Shown: positions 1 to 7,784 of the stretch, piece after piece
Numbering within the stretch: the first letter of the stretch is position 1
How the letters are laid out: each line of letters opens with the position of its first letter
NCBI RefSeq assembly: GCF_024436035.1
Contig: NZ_JANFNG010000015.1
Span: 83,917-147,916 of the forward strand
Source of the DNA: Streptomyces humicola
Lineage (GTDB): Bacteria; Actinomycetota; Actinomycetes; Streptomycetales; Streptomycetaceae
Reading direction: 5' to 3'
DNA: 64,000 nucleotides
The notes under the pieces: model-generated
Databases searched by the model: none
Told to the model about the DNA's origin: nothing
The model's input: the letters and a program-made list of their open reading frames with translations, nothing else
Translations under genes and position numbers: made by a program

Positions 1-1
1 C

Positions 2-667
2 GACGTGGTCATCGCCGACCGGCTCGGCCCGCGTGATCTGCTCGACGAACTGCCGCCGCACGTCGAGGTGATCGACGCCGCCAAGATCCCTTACGGGCGG
101 GCGATGGCCCAGGAGGCGATCAACAACGCGCTGATCGAGCACGCCAAGGCGGGCAAGGCCGTGGTGCGGCTCAAGGGCGGCGACCCGTTCGTCTTCGGCC
201 GCGGCATGGAGGAGGCCGAGGCGCTCGCGGAGGCCGGCATCCCCTGCACCGTCGTGCCCGGGATCTCCAGCTCCATCAGTGTGCCGGGCGCCGCCGGGAT
301 CCCGGTCACGCACCGCGGCGTGGCACATGAGTTCACCGTCGTCAGCGGGCATGTCGCGCCCGACGACCCGCGTTCGCTCGTCGACTGGGCGGCGCTCGCC
401 CGCCTGCGCGGCACGCTCGTGCTGATGATGGCCGTCGAGCGGATCGGCGCGATCGCGGCCACGCTCATCGCGCACGGCAGGGCGCCCGACACGCCCGTCG
501 CGATAGTCCAGGAGGGCACGACGGCGGCGCAGCGGCGCGTGGACGCGACGCTGGCCACGGTCGCCGAGACCGCGGCCGCCGAGGGGGTCCGTCCGCCCGC
601 GGTGATCGTGGTCGGCGAGGTCGTGGCCGTAGGACGGCGCGTGCGCGGCGAAGGTAACCACGGGTAA
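2..667 (+). CDS. cobA: uroporphyrinogen-III C-methyltransferase, 3' part
   Basis: C-terminal 221 residues of an S-adenosylmethionine uroporphyrinogen-III C-methyltransferase (SUMT), which makes precorrin-2 for siroheme and cobalamin. The reading frame is open to the window edge, so the N-terminus, with the first SAM-binding loop, lies outside. Visible signatures are KGGDPFVFGRG near residue 59 of the fragment, VVPGISS after it, and the family ending in which PAVIVVGEVV precedes the last strand. Whether the missing part is plain SUMT or a CysG-type fusion cannot be seen. The stop TAA at 665-667 is 53 bases before the next gene, and no terminator hairpin is evident between them. Confidence 0.93.
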   Translation, partial: DVVIADRLGPRDLLDELPPHVEVIDAAKIPYGRAMAQEAINNALIEHAKAGKAVVRLKGGDPFVFGRGMEEAEALAEAGIPCTVVPGISSSISVPGAAGIPVTHRGVAHEFTVVSGHVAPDDPRSLVDWAALARLRGTLVLMMAVERIGAIAATLIAHGRAPDTPVAIVQEGTTAAQRRVDATLATVAETAAAEGVRPPAVIVVGEVVAVGRRVRGEGNHG

Positions 668-720
668 CCCATTGCGTCACCGCCGTTGGCACCACGGTCC
701 GAAGAAGGCAGTATCACCCT

Positions 721-1527
721 GTGGCTGAGCTCATCACGATCGATGACCCCGATGACGCACGTCTGCACGACTACACCTCGCTGACCGACGTCGAGCTTCG
801 GCGCCGCCGCGAGCCCGCCGAGGGCCTGTTCATCGCCGAGGGCGAGAAGGTGATCCGGCGTGCCCGGCACGCCGGTTACCGGATGCGGTCGATGCTGCTG
901 TCGGCGAAGTGGGTCGACACCATGCGTGACGTCATCGATGAGGTGCCCGCACCGGTCTACGCGGTCAGCCCCGACCTCGCCGAGCAGGTGACGGGCTACC
1001 ACGTCCACCGCGGGGCGCTCGCCTCGATGCAGCGCAAGCCGCTGCCGGACGCGCGGGAACTGGTGCGCACCGCGCGACGCATCGTGGTGATGGAAGCAGT
1101 CAACGACCACACCAACATCGGAGCGATCTTCCGCAGCGCCGCGGCCCTGGGCATGGACGCCGTACTGCTCTCGCCGGACTGCGCCGACCCTCTCTACCGG
1201 CGCTCGGTGAAGGTGTCGATGGGCGCGGTCTTCGCCGTCCCGTACGCCCGGCTGGAACGCTGGCCCCGCGACCTGGAGACCGTGCGGGAAGGCGGATTCC
1301 GCCTGCTTGCGCTGACGCCGGACGAGAAGGCCGCCGTGATCGACGAGGTCGCCGCCCGCGGTCTCGAACGGGTCGCGCTGATGGTCGGCGCGGAGGGCGA
1401 CGGCCTGTCCACGAGAGCGCTGGTCGCCGCGGACGAGTGGGTGCGCATCCCCATGGCGCACGGGGTCGACTCGCTCAACGTCGGCGCCGCGGCCGCAGTG
1501 GCCTTCTACGCGGTCGCCACCGGCTGA
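721..1527 (+). CDS. SpoU/TrmH-family RNA 2'-O-methyltransferase
   Basis: 268-residue SPOUT-class methyltransferase that probably transfers a methyl group from SAM to a ribose 2'-OH in rRNA or tRNA. An N-terminal substrate-binding segment (about residues 1-105, with GLFIAEGEKVI) is followed by the SpoU catalytic domain. The three SpoU motifs are present: NIGAIFRSAAALG near 135, a central GAEGDGLS near 225 and the final IPMAHGVDSLNVGAAAAV near 245, which forms the knotted SAM site. The start is GTG at 721. The target nucleotide cannot be told from sequence. It is followed directly by a strong hairpin that separates it from the convergent acyl-CoA dehydrogenase genes. Confidence 0.9.
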   Translation: MAELITIDDPDDARLHDYTSLTDVELRRRREPAEGLFIAEGEKVIRRARHAGYRMRSMLLSAKWVDTMRDVIDEVPAPVYAVSPDLAEQVTGYHVHRGALASMQRKPLPDARELVRTARRIVVMEAVNDHTNIGAIFRSAAALGMDAVLLSPDCADPLYRRSVKVSMGAVFAVPYARLERWPRDLETVREGGFRLLALTPDEKAAVIDEVAARGLERVALMVGAEGDGLSTRALVAADEWVRIPMAHGVDSLNVGAAAAVAFYAVATG

Positions 1528-1528
1528 T

Positions 1529-1551
1529 CCCGGGCGCGTCGCGCGCCCGGG
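1529..1551. terminator. bidirectional hairpin terminator
   Basis: A perfect 10-bp GC-rich stem (1529-1538 with 1542-1551) with a TCG loop starts two bases after the methyltransferase stop codon. It sits between convergent genes and has no T-run, as is usual for actinomycete terminators. Confidence 0.7.
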
Positions 1552-1590
1552 ACGCCACGCCGAGAAGCCACGCCGGGCCCGCGCCGCCGC

Positions 1591-2757
1591 TCAGCCCGCC
1601 GCGGGCAGGTCCACCGCAGCGGCGAGCGCCGTGCGGTGGTGGCCCGGCGTGCCGAGTGCCGCCTCGTCCGCCTTGGCCCGCTTCAGGAACAGATGCGCCG
1701 GGTGCTCCCAGGTCATGCCGATGCCGCCGTGCAACTGCACGCACTCCTCCGCAGCGTGCACCGCCACGCCCGCGCAGTACGCCTGAGCCACGGCCACCGC
1801 AACCCGCGTGTCGTCGCTCCCGGAAGCCAGCGCATCGGCCGCCGCGCGCGCCGCCGCCCGTGCCGAGACCACTTCGAGCCACAGGTCCGCCAAGCGGTGC
1901 TTGACTGCCTGGAAGGACCCCACCGGACGGCCGAACTGGTGCCGTTCGGCCAGGTGTTGGACGGTGGTCTCCAGGCACCACTGGGCGATGCCGAGTTGCT
2001 CGGAGGCGAGCAGCCCCGCCCCGGCCCGCAGCGCCCCGTCGAGCGCGGCCGCGGCATCCGGCGCCTCCAACCGCCGCGCGGGGGCGCCCGCGAGGCCGAC
2101 GTCGGCGATCGGGCGTGTCAGGTCCAGCGGCACGGGTGCGGTGATGCGCGCCGCCGCGGCTTCGACGGCATACAGCCCCGGCCCCTCGGGGCCGACGGCC
2201 GGAACGACGAGCACACCCGCGGCGGTCGCATCGGCGACACTGGTCAGCGTGCCGGTCAACTCGCCGTCGGACGAGGCCCGTACGGCCCGGGGGAACGGCA
2301 CGCCGGGCGCCGCGGTGAACGGGACGGCGAGCGCCGCCACTGTCTCACCGGACGCGAGCTGCTGGAGCAGCGCCGCGACCGCCTCGTCCTTGGTGTCGCA
2401 CCCGAGCAAGGCGCAGGTGGCGAGCACCGCGCTGGTCAGGAACGGTACGGGCGTCACGGCGGCGCCCAGCTCCTCCAGGACGACGGCCGCCTCGCGCGCC
2501 GACGCCCCCTGGCCACCGAGCCGTTCGGGCACCAGCAGCCCCGCAGTGCCGAGCGCGCCTGCGAGGGTGCGCCAGAGCTCCGGGTCGTACGGCGTGTCGC
2601 TCTCGCAGCGGGCCAGCACCGCCGAGGGCGGGCAGCGGTCGGAGAGCAGTGCGCGCACCGAGGCCCGCAGCTCGTCCTCCACGTCCGAGTAGAGCAGATC
2701 GGGGGATGCGGGCGTCGTCTGCGAAGTCGACAAAGTCTGCGGAGTCGGCGTGGTCAT
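1591..2757 (-). CDS. acyl-CoA dehydrogenase, short-type partner subunit
   Basis: 388-residue flavin-dependent acyl-CoA dehydrogenase-fold protein. An N-terminal helical domain, a middle beta domain rich in Ala and Pro, and a C-terminal helical domain with QFGRPVGSFQAVKHRLAD and QLHGGIGMTWEHP are visible. Its ATG overlaps the stop of the preceding dehydrogenase (ATGA at 2754-2757), so the two are translationally coupled. Paired unequal dehydrogenases of this kind in actinobacteria (for example the ChsE/FadE pairs for sterol side chains) form heterotetramers in which one subunit supplies the catalytic glutamate. By analogy the two products here probably act as one enzyme on an acyl-CoA; the substrate is unknown. 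The middle domain diverges more than in the partner. Confidence 0.87.
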   Translation of the reverse strand: MTTPTPQTLSTSQTTPASPDLLYSDVEDELRASVRALLSDRCPPSAVLARCESDTPYDPELWRTLAGALGTAGLLVPERLGGQGASAREAAVVLEELGAAVTPVPFLTSAVLATCALLGCDTKDEAVAALLQQLASGETVAALAVPFTAAPGVPFPRAVRASSDGELTGTLTSVADATAAGVLVVPAVGPEGPGLYAVEAAAARITAPVPLDLTRPIADVGLAGAPARRLEAPDAAAALDGALRAGAGLLASEQLGIAQWCLETTVQHLAERHQFGRPVGSFQAVKHRLADLWLEVVSARAAARAAADALASGSDDTRVAVAVAQAYCAGVAVHAAEECVQLHGGIGMTWEHPAHLFLKRAKADEAALGTPGHHRTALAAAVDLPAAG

Positions 2758-3962
2758 CGGGGCAGGTCCTTCCAGGCGACGTCCTTGTCGGTGCGCGGCT
2801 CGGCGGGCAGGCCGAGCACCCGCTCGGCGATGATGGTGCGCAGGATCTCCGAGGTGCCGCCCTCGATGGAGTTGCCCTTGGCCCGCAGATAGCGGTAACC
2901 GGCGTCGCGGCCGTAGAAGTCCACAATCTGCGGGCGGGTCATCGACCAGTCGCTGTACCGCAGCCCTTCCTCGCCGAGCAGTTCGAGTTCGAGTCCGCTG
3001 ATCTGCTGGTTGAGACGGGCGAAGGCCAGCTTCACGCCCGAGCCCTCGGGGCCGGGTGCGCCGGCAGCCAGCTGCTGGCGCACCCGCTCGGCGGTGAGGC
3101 GTGCCACCTCGGAGTCCACCCACAGCCGCAGCAGGCGGTCGTGGAGCGCGGGGGTGCGCAGCTCCGGCCGCGCGCGCCAGGTCGCCGCTGCTGCGCCGAT
3201 CATCCCGCCCTCGCGTGGCACACGCGTGCCGCCGATGGCGACCCGCTCGTTCATGAGCGTGGTCTGTGCGACACGCCAGCCCTCGCCGATGTCACCGAGC
3301 CGGTACGCGTCGGGGATGCGCACGCCGGTGAGGAAGACCTCGTTGAACTCGGCCTCGCCGGTGATCTGCCGCAGCGGGCGGACTTCGACGCCCGGATCGG
3401 TCATGTCGCAGACGAAGTAGGTGATTCCGCGGTGCTTGGGCATCTCCGGGTCGGTCCGGGCGATGAGGATTGCCCAGCGGGCGTTGTGGGCGTTGGACGT
3501 CCACACCTTCTGGCCGGTGACCACCCAGTCGTCGCCGTCGCGCACCGCCCGGGTGCGCAGCGACGCCAGGTCCGAGCCGGCGTCCGGCTCGCTGAACAGC
3601 TGGCACCAGACCTCTTCGCCGGTCCACAGCGGGCGCAGGAAGCGGCCCCGCTGCTCCTCGGTCCCGTACCGCAGGATGGTCGGAGCCGCCATGCCGAGGC
3701 CGATGCCGATCCGGCGCGGGTCGTTGTCCGGCGCCCCCGCCGCCGCCAACTCCGCCTCCGCGACGGCCTGCAGGGCGCGCGGTGCGCCGAGACCGCCCAG
3801 GCCCTCGGGGAAGTGCACCCAGGCAAGGCCCGCGTCGAATCTGGCGCGCAGGAAACCGAGCCGGTCGGTCGTTGCCGGGTCGTGGGCCGCGAGCAGCTCA
3901 CGGACGCGGCGTCGCACCTCCTCGGCGTCCAGGCCAGGCTCGTCCGTGCCGGTGGTCGTCAT
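2754..3962 (-). CDS. acyl-CoA dehydrogenase, partner subunit
   Basis: 402-residue FAD-dependent acyl-CoA dehydrogenase. Family signatures include QLFSEPDAGSDLAS (flavin and substrate contact, near 120), VVTGQKVWTSNAHNA near 148 and the C-terminal GNSIEGGTSEILRTIIAERVLG. The start ATG at 3962 has a GAGAGGA ribosome site. It is the first gene of a two-gene operon with the dehydrogenase that overlaps its stop, and a palindrome at 3993-4008 lies 30 bases upstream. The role is probably beta-oxidation of an unusual acyl chain (branched, sterol-like or aromatic); the exact substrate cannot be read from the sequence. Confidence 0.93.
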   Translation of the reverse strand: MTTTGTDEPGLDAEEVRRRVRELLAAHDPATTDRLGFLRARFDAGLAWVHFPEGLGGLGAPRALQAVAEAELAAAGAPDNDPRRIGIGLGMAAPTILRYGTEEQRGRFLRPLWTGEEVWCQLFSEPDAGSDLASLRTRAVRDGDDWVVTGQKVWTSNAHNARWAILIARTDPEMPKHRGITYFVCDMTDPGVEVRPLRQITGEAEFNEVFLTGVRIPDAYRLGDIGEGWRVAQTTLMNERVAIGGTRVPREGGMIGAAAATWRARPELRTPALHDRLLRLWVDSEVARLTAERVRQQLAAGAPGPEGSGVKLAFARLNQQISGLELELLGEEGLRYSDWSMTRPQIVDFYGRDAGYRYLRAKGNSIEGGTSEILRTIIAERVLGLPAEPRTDKDVAWKDLPR

Positions 3963-3992
3963 GCGTCACGTCCTCTCCGGTGCGCTCATGCG

Positions 3993-4008
3993 CTAAGCAA
4001 GCGCTTAG
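3993..4008. promoter_or_regulatory. palindromic operator candidate for the acyl-CoA dehydrogenase operon
   Basis: CTAAGCAAGCGCTTAG is an inverted repeat with 6-bp arms (CTAAGC/GCTTAG) around AAGC. It lies 30 bases upstream of the first acyl-CoA dehydrogenase ATG in an otherwise GC-rich gap. Palindromes of this size and position are typical binding sites of TetR-family repressors of acyl-CoA catabolism. No such regulator is encoded nearby, so it would act in trans. Confidence 0.5.
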
Positions 4009-4087
4009 AAACGTAACCGACCCAACGACCGGTACGCCACCCCCTTGCGACGTTCGCCTCGCGGAGACATCAGGGCGAGCGGGGACA

Positions 4088-5392
4088 TCAGGGAGCGGGT
4101 GAGGCCGGCGCGGTCACCGTGGAACCGGTCGGGCCCAGGCCGCGGGCCGGGCCCTGGCACCCCTGCGCCGTCGCGATGCCCAGCGCGACCAGCAAGGTGA
4201 CCGTGAAGAAGACGATCAGCCGCTGGCGCAGAAGCCCGCGGTCGGGGCCGCCCGCACCGCCGGGACGGCGCGCGGGCGCCGAGCGTGCCGGTGCCGTGCG
4301 CGAGCCCGGCGGGCCGTGCCGCGCCGACGTGCGCGGGCTGCTCTGCCGGGCGCCGCCCTGACGCGCCGATGCGGCGCGTGCCGCGTTGCCGTGCGGCGGT
4401 GTGCGCACGGGGCCACCGCTCGCGGCGCGGGAGGACTGATCGGCGCCCGGGGCCCTGCGATGGGTCTGCTGCTGCGTGTACTCCTCGGCGCGCCGCCCCG
4501 TCGGACGCTCCACGCGAGGTGCCGTCGGTTTCGCGGCCGGGAGCGTCTCACGGCGCACCACGTCGAGGCCGCGGGCCTCACGCGCTGCGATCTCCGCCAG
4601 GCGCTCGGCCAGGCGCGATGTGCTCGGCCGGTCCTCCGGCTCCTTGGCGAGACAGGCATGGATCAGCGGTGCGAGCGAGTCCGGCACGCCGCTCAGATCC
4701 GGTTCCTCGTGCACCACCCGGTACAGCATCACCTCGGAACTGCCCTGTCCGAAGGGCGAGTCGCCGGCCGCCGCGTACGACAGCGTCGCGCCGAAGGCGA
4801 AGACGTCGGTGGCGGGTGTGACGGCGGCGCCCCGCACCTGCTCGGGCGCGAGGAAGCCCGGGGAGCCGACGGCCGTGCCGACGTGGGTGAGGGTGGAGGC
4901 GCCCGTCGCCCAGGCGATGCCGAAGTCGATGATGCGCGGGCCCTTGGGGGAGAGCAGGATGTTCGACGGTTTCAGGTCCCGGTGCACCACGCCCGCGTCG
5001 TGCACCGCCACCAGGCCCTCGGCGAGCGCCGCGCCGATCGCCGCGACCTCCGCCGGGGGCAGCGGGCCGCCCGCGCCCACCTTGTCGTAGAGGGAGGGAC
5101 CGGGTACGTACTGCGTCGCGAACCACGGCCGTTCCGCTTCGAGATCGGCCGCGACCAGACGCGCGGTGCAGCCGCCGCGGATGCGCCGGGCCGCGGAGAC
5201 CTCGCGTGCGAACCGGTGACGGAACTCCTGATCCTCCGCCAGCTCGGGCCGGATCACCTTCAACGCCACCCGCTGACCGCGCTTGTCCGAGCCCAGGTAG
5301 ACCACGCCCATGCCGCCGGCGCCCAGCCGCCTGTGCAGCTTGAACGTGCCGACGACACGCGGATCCTCGCGCCGGAGCCGCATCATCGCCAT
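4088..5392 (-). CDS. membrane-anchored serine/threonine protein kinase
   Basis: 434-residue Hanks-type kinase. The N-terminal kinase domain shows the Gly loop GAGGMG (24-29), VALK lysine (45), HRDLKPSN with catalytic Asp139, DFG (156-158) and GSPGFLAPEQ in the activation segment. A long Ala/Pro/Arg-rich linker (about 290-385) leads to one membrane helix (about 386-408, rich in Leu, Val and Phe) and a short extracytoplasmic tail without PASTA repeats. ATG at 5392 is chosen because GGAGG and GGGG lie just upstream; the frame is open 29 codons further. The tail is too short for a large ligand-binding domain, so the signal is unknown. It is divergent from the gene at 5647. Confidence 0.9.
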   Translation of the reverse strand: MAMMRLRREDPRVVGTFKLHRRLGAGGMGVVYLGSDKRGQRVALKVIRPELAEDQEFRHRFAREVSAARRIRGGCTARLVAADLEAERPWFATQYVPGPSLYDKVGAGGPLPPAEVAAIGAALAEGLVAVHDAGVVHRDLKPSNILLSPKGPRIIDFGIAWATGASTLTHVGTAVGSPGFLAPEQVRGAAVTPATDVFAFGATLSYAAAGDSPFGQGSSEVMLYRVVHEEPDLSGVPDSLAPLIHACLAKEPEDRPSTSRLAERLAEIAAREARGLDVVRRETLPAAKPTAPRVERPTGRRAEEYTQQQTHRRAPGADQSSRAASGGPVRTPPHGNAARAASARQGGARQSSPRTSARHGPPGSRTAPARSAPARRPGGAGGPDRGLLRQRLIVFFTVTLLVALGIATAQGCQGPARGLGPTGSTVTAPASPAP

Positions 5393-5646
5393 GTAGTCCC
5401 CTGCCTCCGGTGGGGAGGCCCCACTCCGCTGCCCGTCTGTCGGTCTGTCGGTTGCCAGTCTGCCGTTCTGACGTGGCACAGCTTACGGACTGACCGGCCG
5501 GTGCGCGTGTAAGGCGCCGCCAGCGCCAACGGTGGGAATGTCAGTGGGCGGTGGGATCCTGGGGTCATGGGGAACGGTCCGCCGAGGCGCCGGGGCGGAG
5601 CTTGCCCCCGCCATCAACAGTCCGCCCATGAAGGGGGATTGACGGC

Positions 5647-5943
5647 ATGAAAGGTGACCGCGTGGAGATAGTCGTCGATGCCGGTGACACGATACGTACA
5701 TATGACGTAGTGGCCACTCGTGCGGGACGGCGGGTGGAGACGGCGGTATGGCGTGGTGTGGTCGAGGTGAGCGAAGTCACCAGGAGCGGTTCCGTGGTAC
5801 GCACGGCACGGTTCATGTCCAGCCGTGTCCTCGCCCTGGTCGAGCAACCGGTGGAGCGCGACGACGAGCAGGCGGACGCGGAGTCGGCGCGCCCGCGGCG
5901 CCGTGCGGCGGCCCTCCCCTCCGGGATCACCCCGGAACCCTGA
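5647..5943 (+). CDS. conserved actinomycete protein of unknown function
   Basis: 98-residue protein with a compact N-terminal half predicted to be beta-rich (alternating hydrophobic residues in VEIVVDAGDTIRTYDVVATR and VVEVSEVT) and a charged tail rich in Glu, Asp and Arg. No catalytic motif and no membrane segment are visible. The ATG is preceded by an AAGGGGGAT ribosome site. I recall similar short proteins in other Streptomyces genomes but know of no function. It is divergent from the protein kinase, with 254 bases between the two start codons. Confidence 0.72.
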   Translation: MKGDRVEIVVDAGDTIRTYDVVATRAGRRVETAVWRGVVEVSEVTRSGSVVRTARFMSSRVLALVEQPVERDDEQADAESARPRRRAAALPSGITPEP

Positions 5944-6131
5944 GAGGCGCCTCCACCCAGCGGAGTATGCCGCCGCCTACGGAGTCATCCTCCGGGAGGC
6001 CAGGCAAGCGGTACGACGGCATGACGACCCTGGCTTGGCGCGCGCCTACTGTTGAGGCCAAGCGGCGGGCGCAGCACTCGTCCCCCGAGGCCAGACGCCC
6101 GTCGCTCCACGTTGAGGACCACGGGGAGAGC

Positions 6132-6344
6132 ATGATGACGGACACGGCGATACGTGCGGTCAGGCGCGCCCGCGACCTGACCTCTGCGGCCCTGTCCGGG
6201 GAGCGCCGCGCCTCGGGGACCCGCCACCCGCTGGCGGCCGCCGCGATGGCGGTGCCGCCGGCCGTGCTGCTCGTCGTCGCGTTCGGCGGCTGGCACGCCG
6301 TGGTCATACAGGCGTCGTCCGTAGCCGGGTTGATGGGGCGCTGA
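6132..6344 (+). CDS. small single-span membrane protein
   Basis: 70-residue protein with an Arg-rich, probably cytoplasmic N-terminus (about 1-30) and a hydrophobic stretch at about 33-58 rich in Ala, Val and Leu that can form one membrane helix. The chosen ATG at 6132 has GGGGAG eight bases upstream; an open frame runs further upstream but without a ribosome site. A 12-bp hairpin follows at 6431. Family and function are not recognised. Confidence 0.5.
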   Translation: MMTDTAIRAVRRARDLTSAALSGERRASGTRHPLAAAAMAVPPAVLLVVAFGGWHAVVIQASSVAGLMGR

Positions 6345-6430
6345 GCGGCGCCCCGGGGTCCGGGAGAGCGGCCCGGACGGGGACACCGGCGAAAACCCCG
6401 TGGGGACGGGGGCGAGCGGACGGCAGGAGA

Positions 6431-6459
6431 GCCCGGACACCTGGGGGAGGTGTCCGGGC
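6431..6459 (+). terminator. hairpin terminator
   Basis: A perfect 12-bp stem (GCCCGGACACCT with its complement) around a GGGGG loop, 87 bases after the small membrane protein gene. No T-run. Confidence 0.55.
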
Positions 6460-6533
6460 CTCACATTCTGCAGAGCAGAGGTGCTTCCGGCGTGTCCGGC
6501 GCAGGGATGCAGAACCGGAAGAGGGACGCAAAA

Positions 6534-6567
6534 GGCGGAGGCCGGGGCTGTGGCCCCGGCCTCCGCC
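6534..6567 (-). terminator. tRNA-Val transcript terminator, probably native
   Basis: A perfect 15-bp stem (6534-6548 with 6553-6567) and a TGTG loop, only 8 bases beyond the 3' end of the left tRNA-Val copy on the minus strand. It lies outside the 74-bp repeat, so before insertion it probably ended the tRNA-Gly/Cys/Val transcript. Confidence 0.75.
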
Positions 6568-6573
6568 GTGCGG

Positions 6574-6647
6574 TGTGGACGATACTGGGATTGAACCAGT
6601 GACCTCTTCCGTGTCAGGGAAGCGCTCTCCCGCTGAGCTAATCGTCC
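6574..6647. repeat. left 74-bp attachment-site direct repeat
   Basis: Identical base for base to 9865-9938. It comprises the complete 72-base tRNA-Val(GAC) plus two bases beyond its 3' end; identity stops at both edges. Confidence 0.93.
6576..6647 (-). tRNA. tRNA-Val(GAC), element-associated second copy
   Basis: 72 bases that fold as a complete cloverleaf: acceptor GGACGAT/ATCGTCC, anticodon loop CTGACAC with anticodon GAC, T loop TTCAATC and discriminator A. CCA is not encoded. It is identical to the copy at 9867-9938. It is cut off from the tRNA operon promoter, but a weak promoter-like sequence lies just upstream (6671-6701), so it may still be expressed. Confidence 0.95.
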
Positions 6648-6670
6648 TCGTCGCCCTGGCGACGTGGAAG

Positions 6671-6701
6671 ACAGTAGCGCATCCGCCGCCACCTGCGCCA
6701 A
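6671..6701 (-). promoter_or_regulatory. possible promoter for the displaced tRNA-Val copy
   Basis: On the minus strand TTGGCG and TACTGT are separated by 19 bases, and the tRNA starts 23 bases after the -10 box. The spacing is long, so this is a weak call. Confidence 0.3.
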
Positions 6702-6754
6702 TTCGGCTCCGGGGTCCGGGTCCGTCCGTCGTCGTCCGTGAGCGTCTGCCTCGG

Positions 6755-6787
6755 GTGGCTCCCTGAGTGGCTCCCCCGGTGGCTCCC
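6755..6787 (+). repeat. three arm-type boxes, left end of element
   Basis: GTGGCTCCC occurs at 6755, 6767 and 6779, an exact 12-base period, about 108 bases inside the left repeat. Two more boxes in the same orientation lie inside the right end. The arrangement matches the arm sites of a tyrosine-recombinase attP. Confidence 0.7.
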
Positions 6788-6803
6788 TGGCCTACGCGAG
6801 GAA

Positions 6804-6834
6804 GGCTCCTCCGCTCGATCGAGACGGAGGAGCC
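6804..6834 (-). terminator. terminator of the STAS gene
   Basis: A 10-bp stem (GGCTCCTCCG, 6804-6813, with 6825-6834) around an 11-base loop, starting 13 bases after the STAS stop codon on the minus strand. Confidence 0.65.
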
Positions 6835-6846
6835 CGATCAAGGAAG

Positions 6847-7236
6847 CTACCCTCCTGGTGCGATTGCTTCAGCCAGCGTGTTGTGGACCGACGGAGTGAG
6901 GCCATGGGTACCGCCCATGATCCGGAAGAGCCGTTCCACGCGGCCCGGGGAGACCACGAAGCGAACCGTGTGCCCTTTCTGCTGTGCCTTGCGGTGGACC
7001 GCATTGAGCATGCCCAACCCGTAGGCGTCGCAAAAGCTGACATCGGTCAGGTCCACGATGACCTGGGTCGGCTTGCCGTGGTCGGCCAGGAGATCGTTGA
7101 CGTATCCGCGGAGCTGTGAGGCTGTGGCCAGGTCGATTTGGCCTGCCACGATAGCGACCGTCCAGCCGTCGACGCGGCTCGACGACAGGTCCAGGTGTGC
7201 CGCTACTCCCTTCCCATTCGTTGATTGGCCGGCCAT
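6847..7236 (-). CDS. STAS-domain anti-sigma-factor antagonist homologue
   Basis: 129-residue single STAS domain (about 15-125) like SpoIIAA, RsbV and BldG, which bind anti-sigma kinases in their unphosphorylated state. The fold signature VAGQIDLATA and VDLTDVSFCD is clear. Where family members have Asp-Ser-Ser/Thr-Gly-Leu, this one has Asp70-Ala71-Tyr72-Gly73-Leu74, so there is no Ser or Thr to phosphorylate. If it binds a partner, the binding cannot be switched by the usual kinase. The ATG at 7236 has GGAG six to seven bases upstream. It is cargo of the tRNA-Val element, with no anti-sigma or sigma gene beside it, so any partner must be encoded elsewhere. Confidence 0.85.
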   Translation of the reverse strand: MAGQSTNGKGVAAHLDLSSSRVDGWTVAIVAGQIDLATASQLRGYVNDLLADHGKPTQVIVDLTDVSFCDAYGLGMLNAVHRKAQQKGHTVRFVVSPGRVERLFRIMGGTHGLTPSVHNTLAEAIAPGG

Positions 7237-7684
7237 AGGTATCTCCGCTGGTGGTCATTGCCCCCCTCACTTTGATCATCATTCCGCCGGGAGGATGCAG
7301 ATAGAGTCGTCCGGCCTCTGGCGAATGCACCATTCGTCACGTAGCCGGGGGTGGTTGAGGCCCGACGGGCCCATGCCATTGAGACCATCCATCTGGCCAG
7401 ACACGCGGGCGGGTTCGGCACGTGCCCGAGAGGTCGGCGTAGCGGCTTTGGGCTGCCATGGGGCTAGAGATCATGGGGCCTCACGCTGGTTCGCGAATCG
7501 GGCTGGTGGCGCCTTGCCCATCGGCAGTAGCCCGTCTACTGATCAGCCGCCCGGCTGACCAGCGAGACAGAACAAGCCCACGACTCTGACCAGTTCAGAT
7601 GCCCGTCGGCTTCTGTCAACGTTGGCCGACCTCACACGGCCCAGAGAAGCCCCGGACTTGGCGTCCCGGCCGTCGCTGTGGGAC
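7237..7684. other. non-coding stretch in the element
   Basis: I see no convincing gene here. It holds the STAS upstream region and, at 7431-7520, one copy of an imperfect direct repeat whose partner is at 8284. Its base composition is less GC-rich than the flanking chromosome. Confidence 0.5.
7431..7520 (+). repeat. imperfect 90-bp direct repeat, copy A
   Basis: The first 24 bases match copy B at 8284 with two differences. The similarity continues through GCCATGGGGC, AGAGATC and GGGGCC with small gaps. The two copies flank the His-rich secreted protein gene and its terminator. Confidence 0.65.
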
Positions 7685-7712
7685 GAGGCCCCATCCGCAC
7701 GGATGGGGCCTC
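7685..7712 (-). terminator. terminator of the His-rich protein gene
   Basis: A perfect 12-bp stem (GAGGCCCCATCC with its complement) around GCAC, 72 bases past the stop codon on the minus strand. Confidence 0.65.
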
Positions 7713-7784
7713 TGGACGGACGCGTGATCCGGCTCGACGGCACGCGGCAGGAGCTGATGGATGGCCCACCTGTTCGCTTCGTGA

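Noticed and set aside
2758..3123. N-terminal extension of the second acyl-CoA dehydrogenase
   Set aside because: It lies wholly inside the first dehydrogenase in another frame; the ATGA overlap at 2754-2757 is the better start.
5748..6131. Upstream extension of the small membrane protein at 6132
   Set aside because: The extension overlaps the 5647 gene in another frame and has no ribosome site; ATG at 6132 has one.
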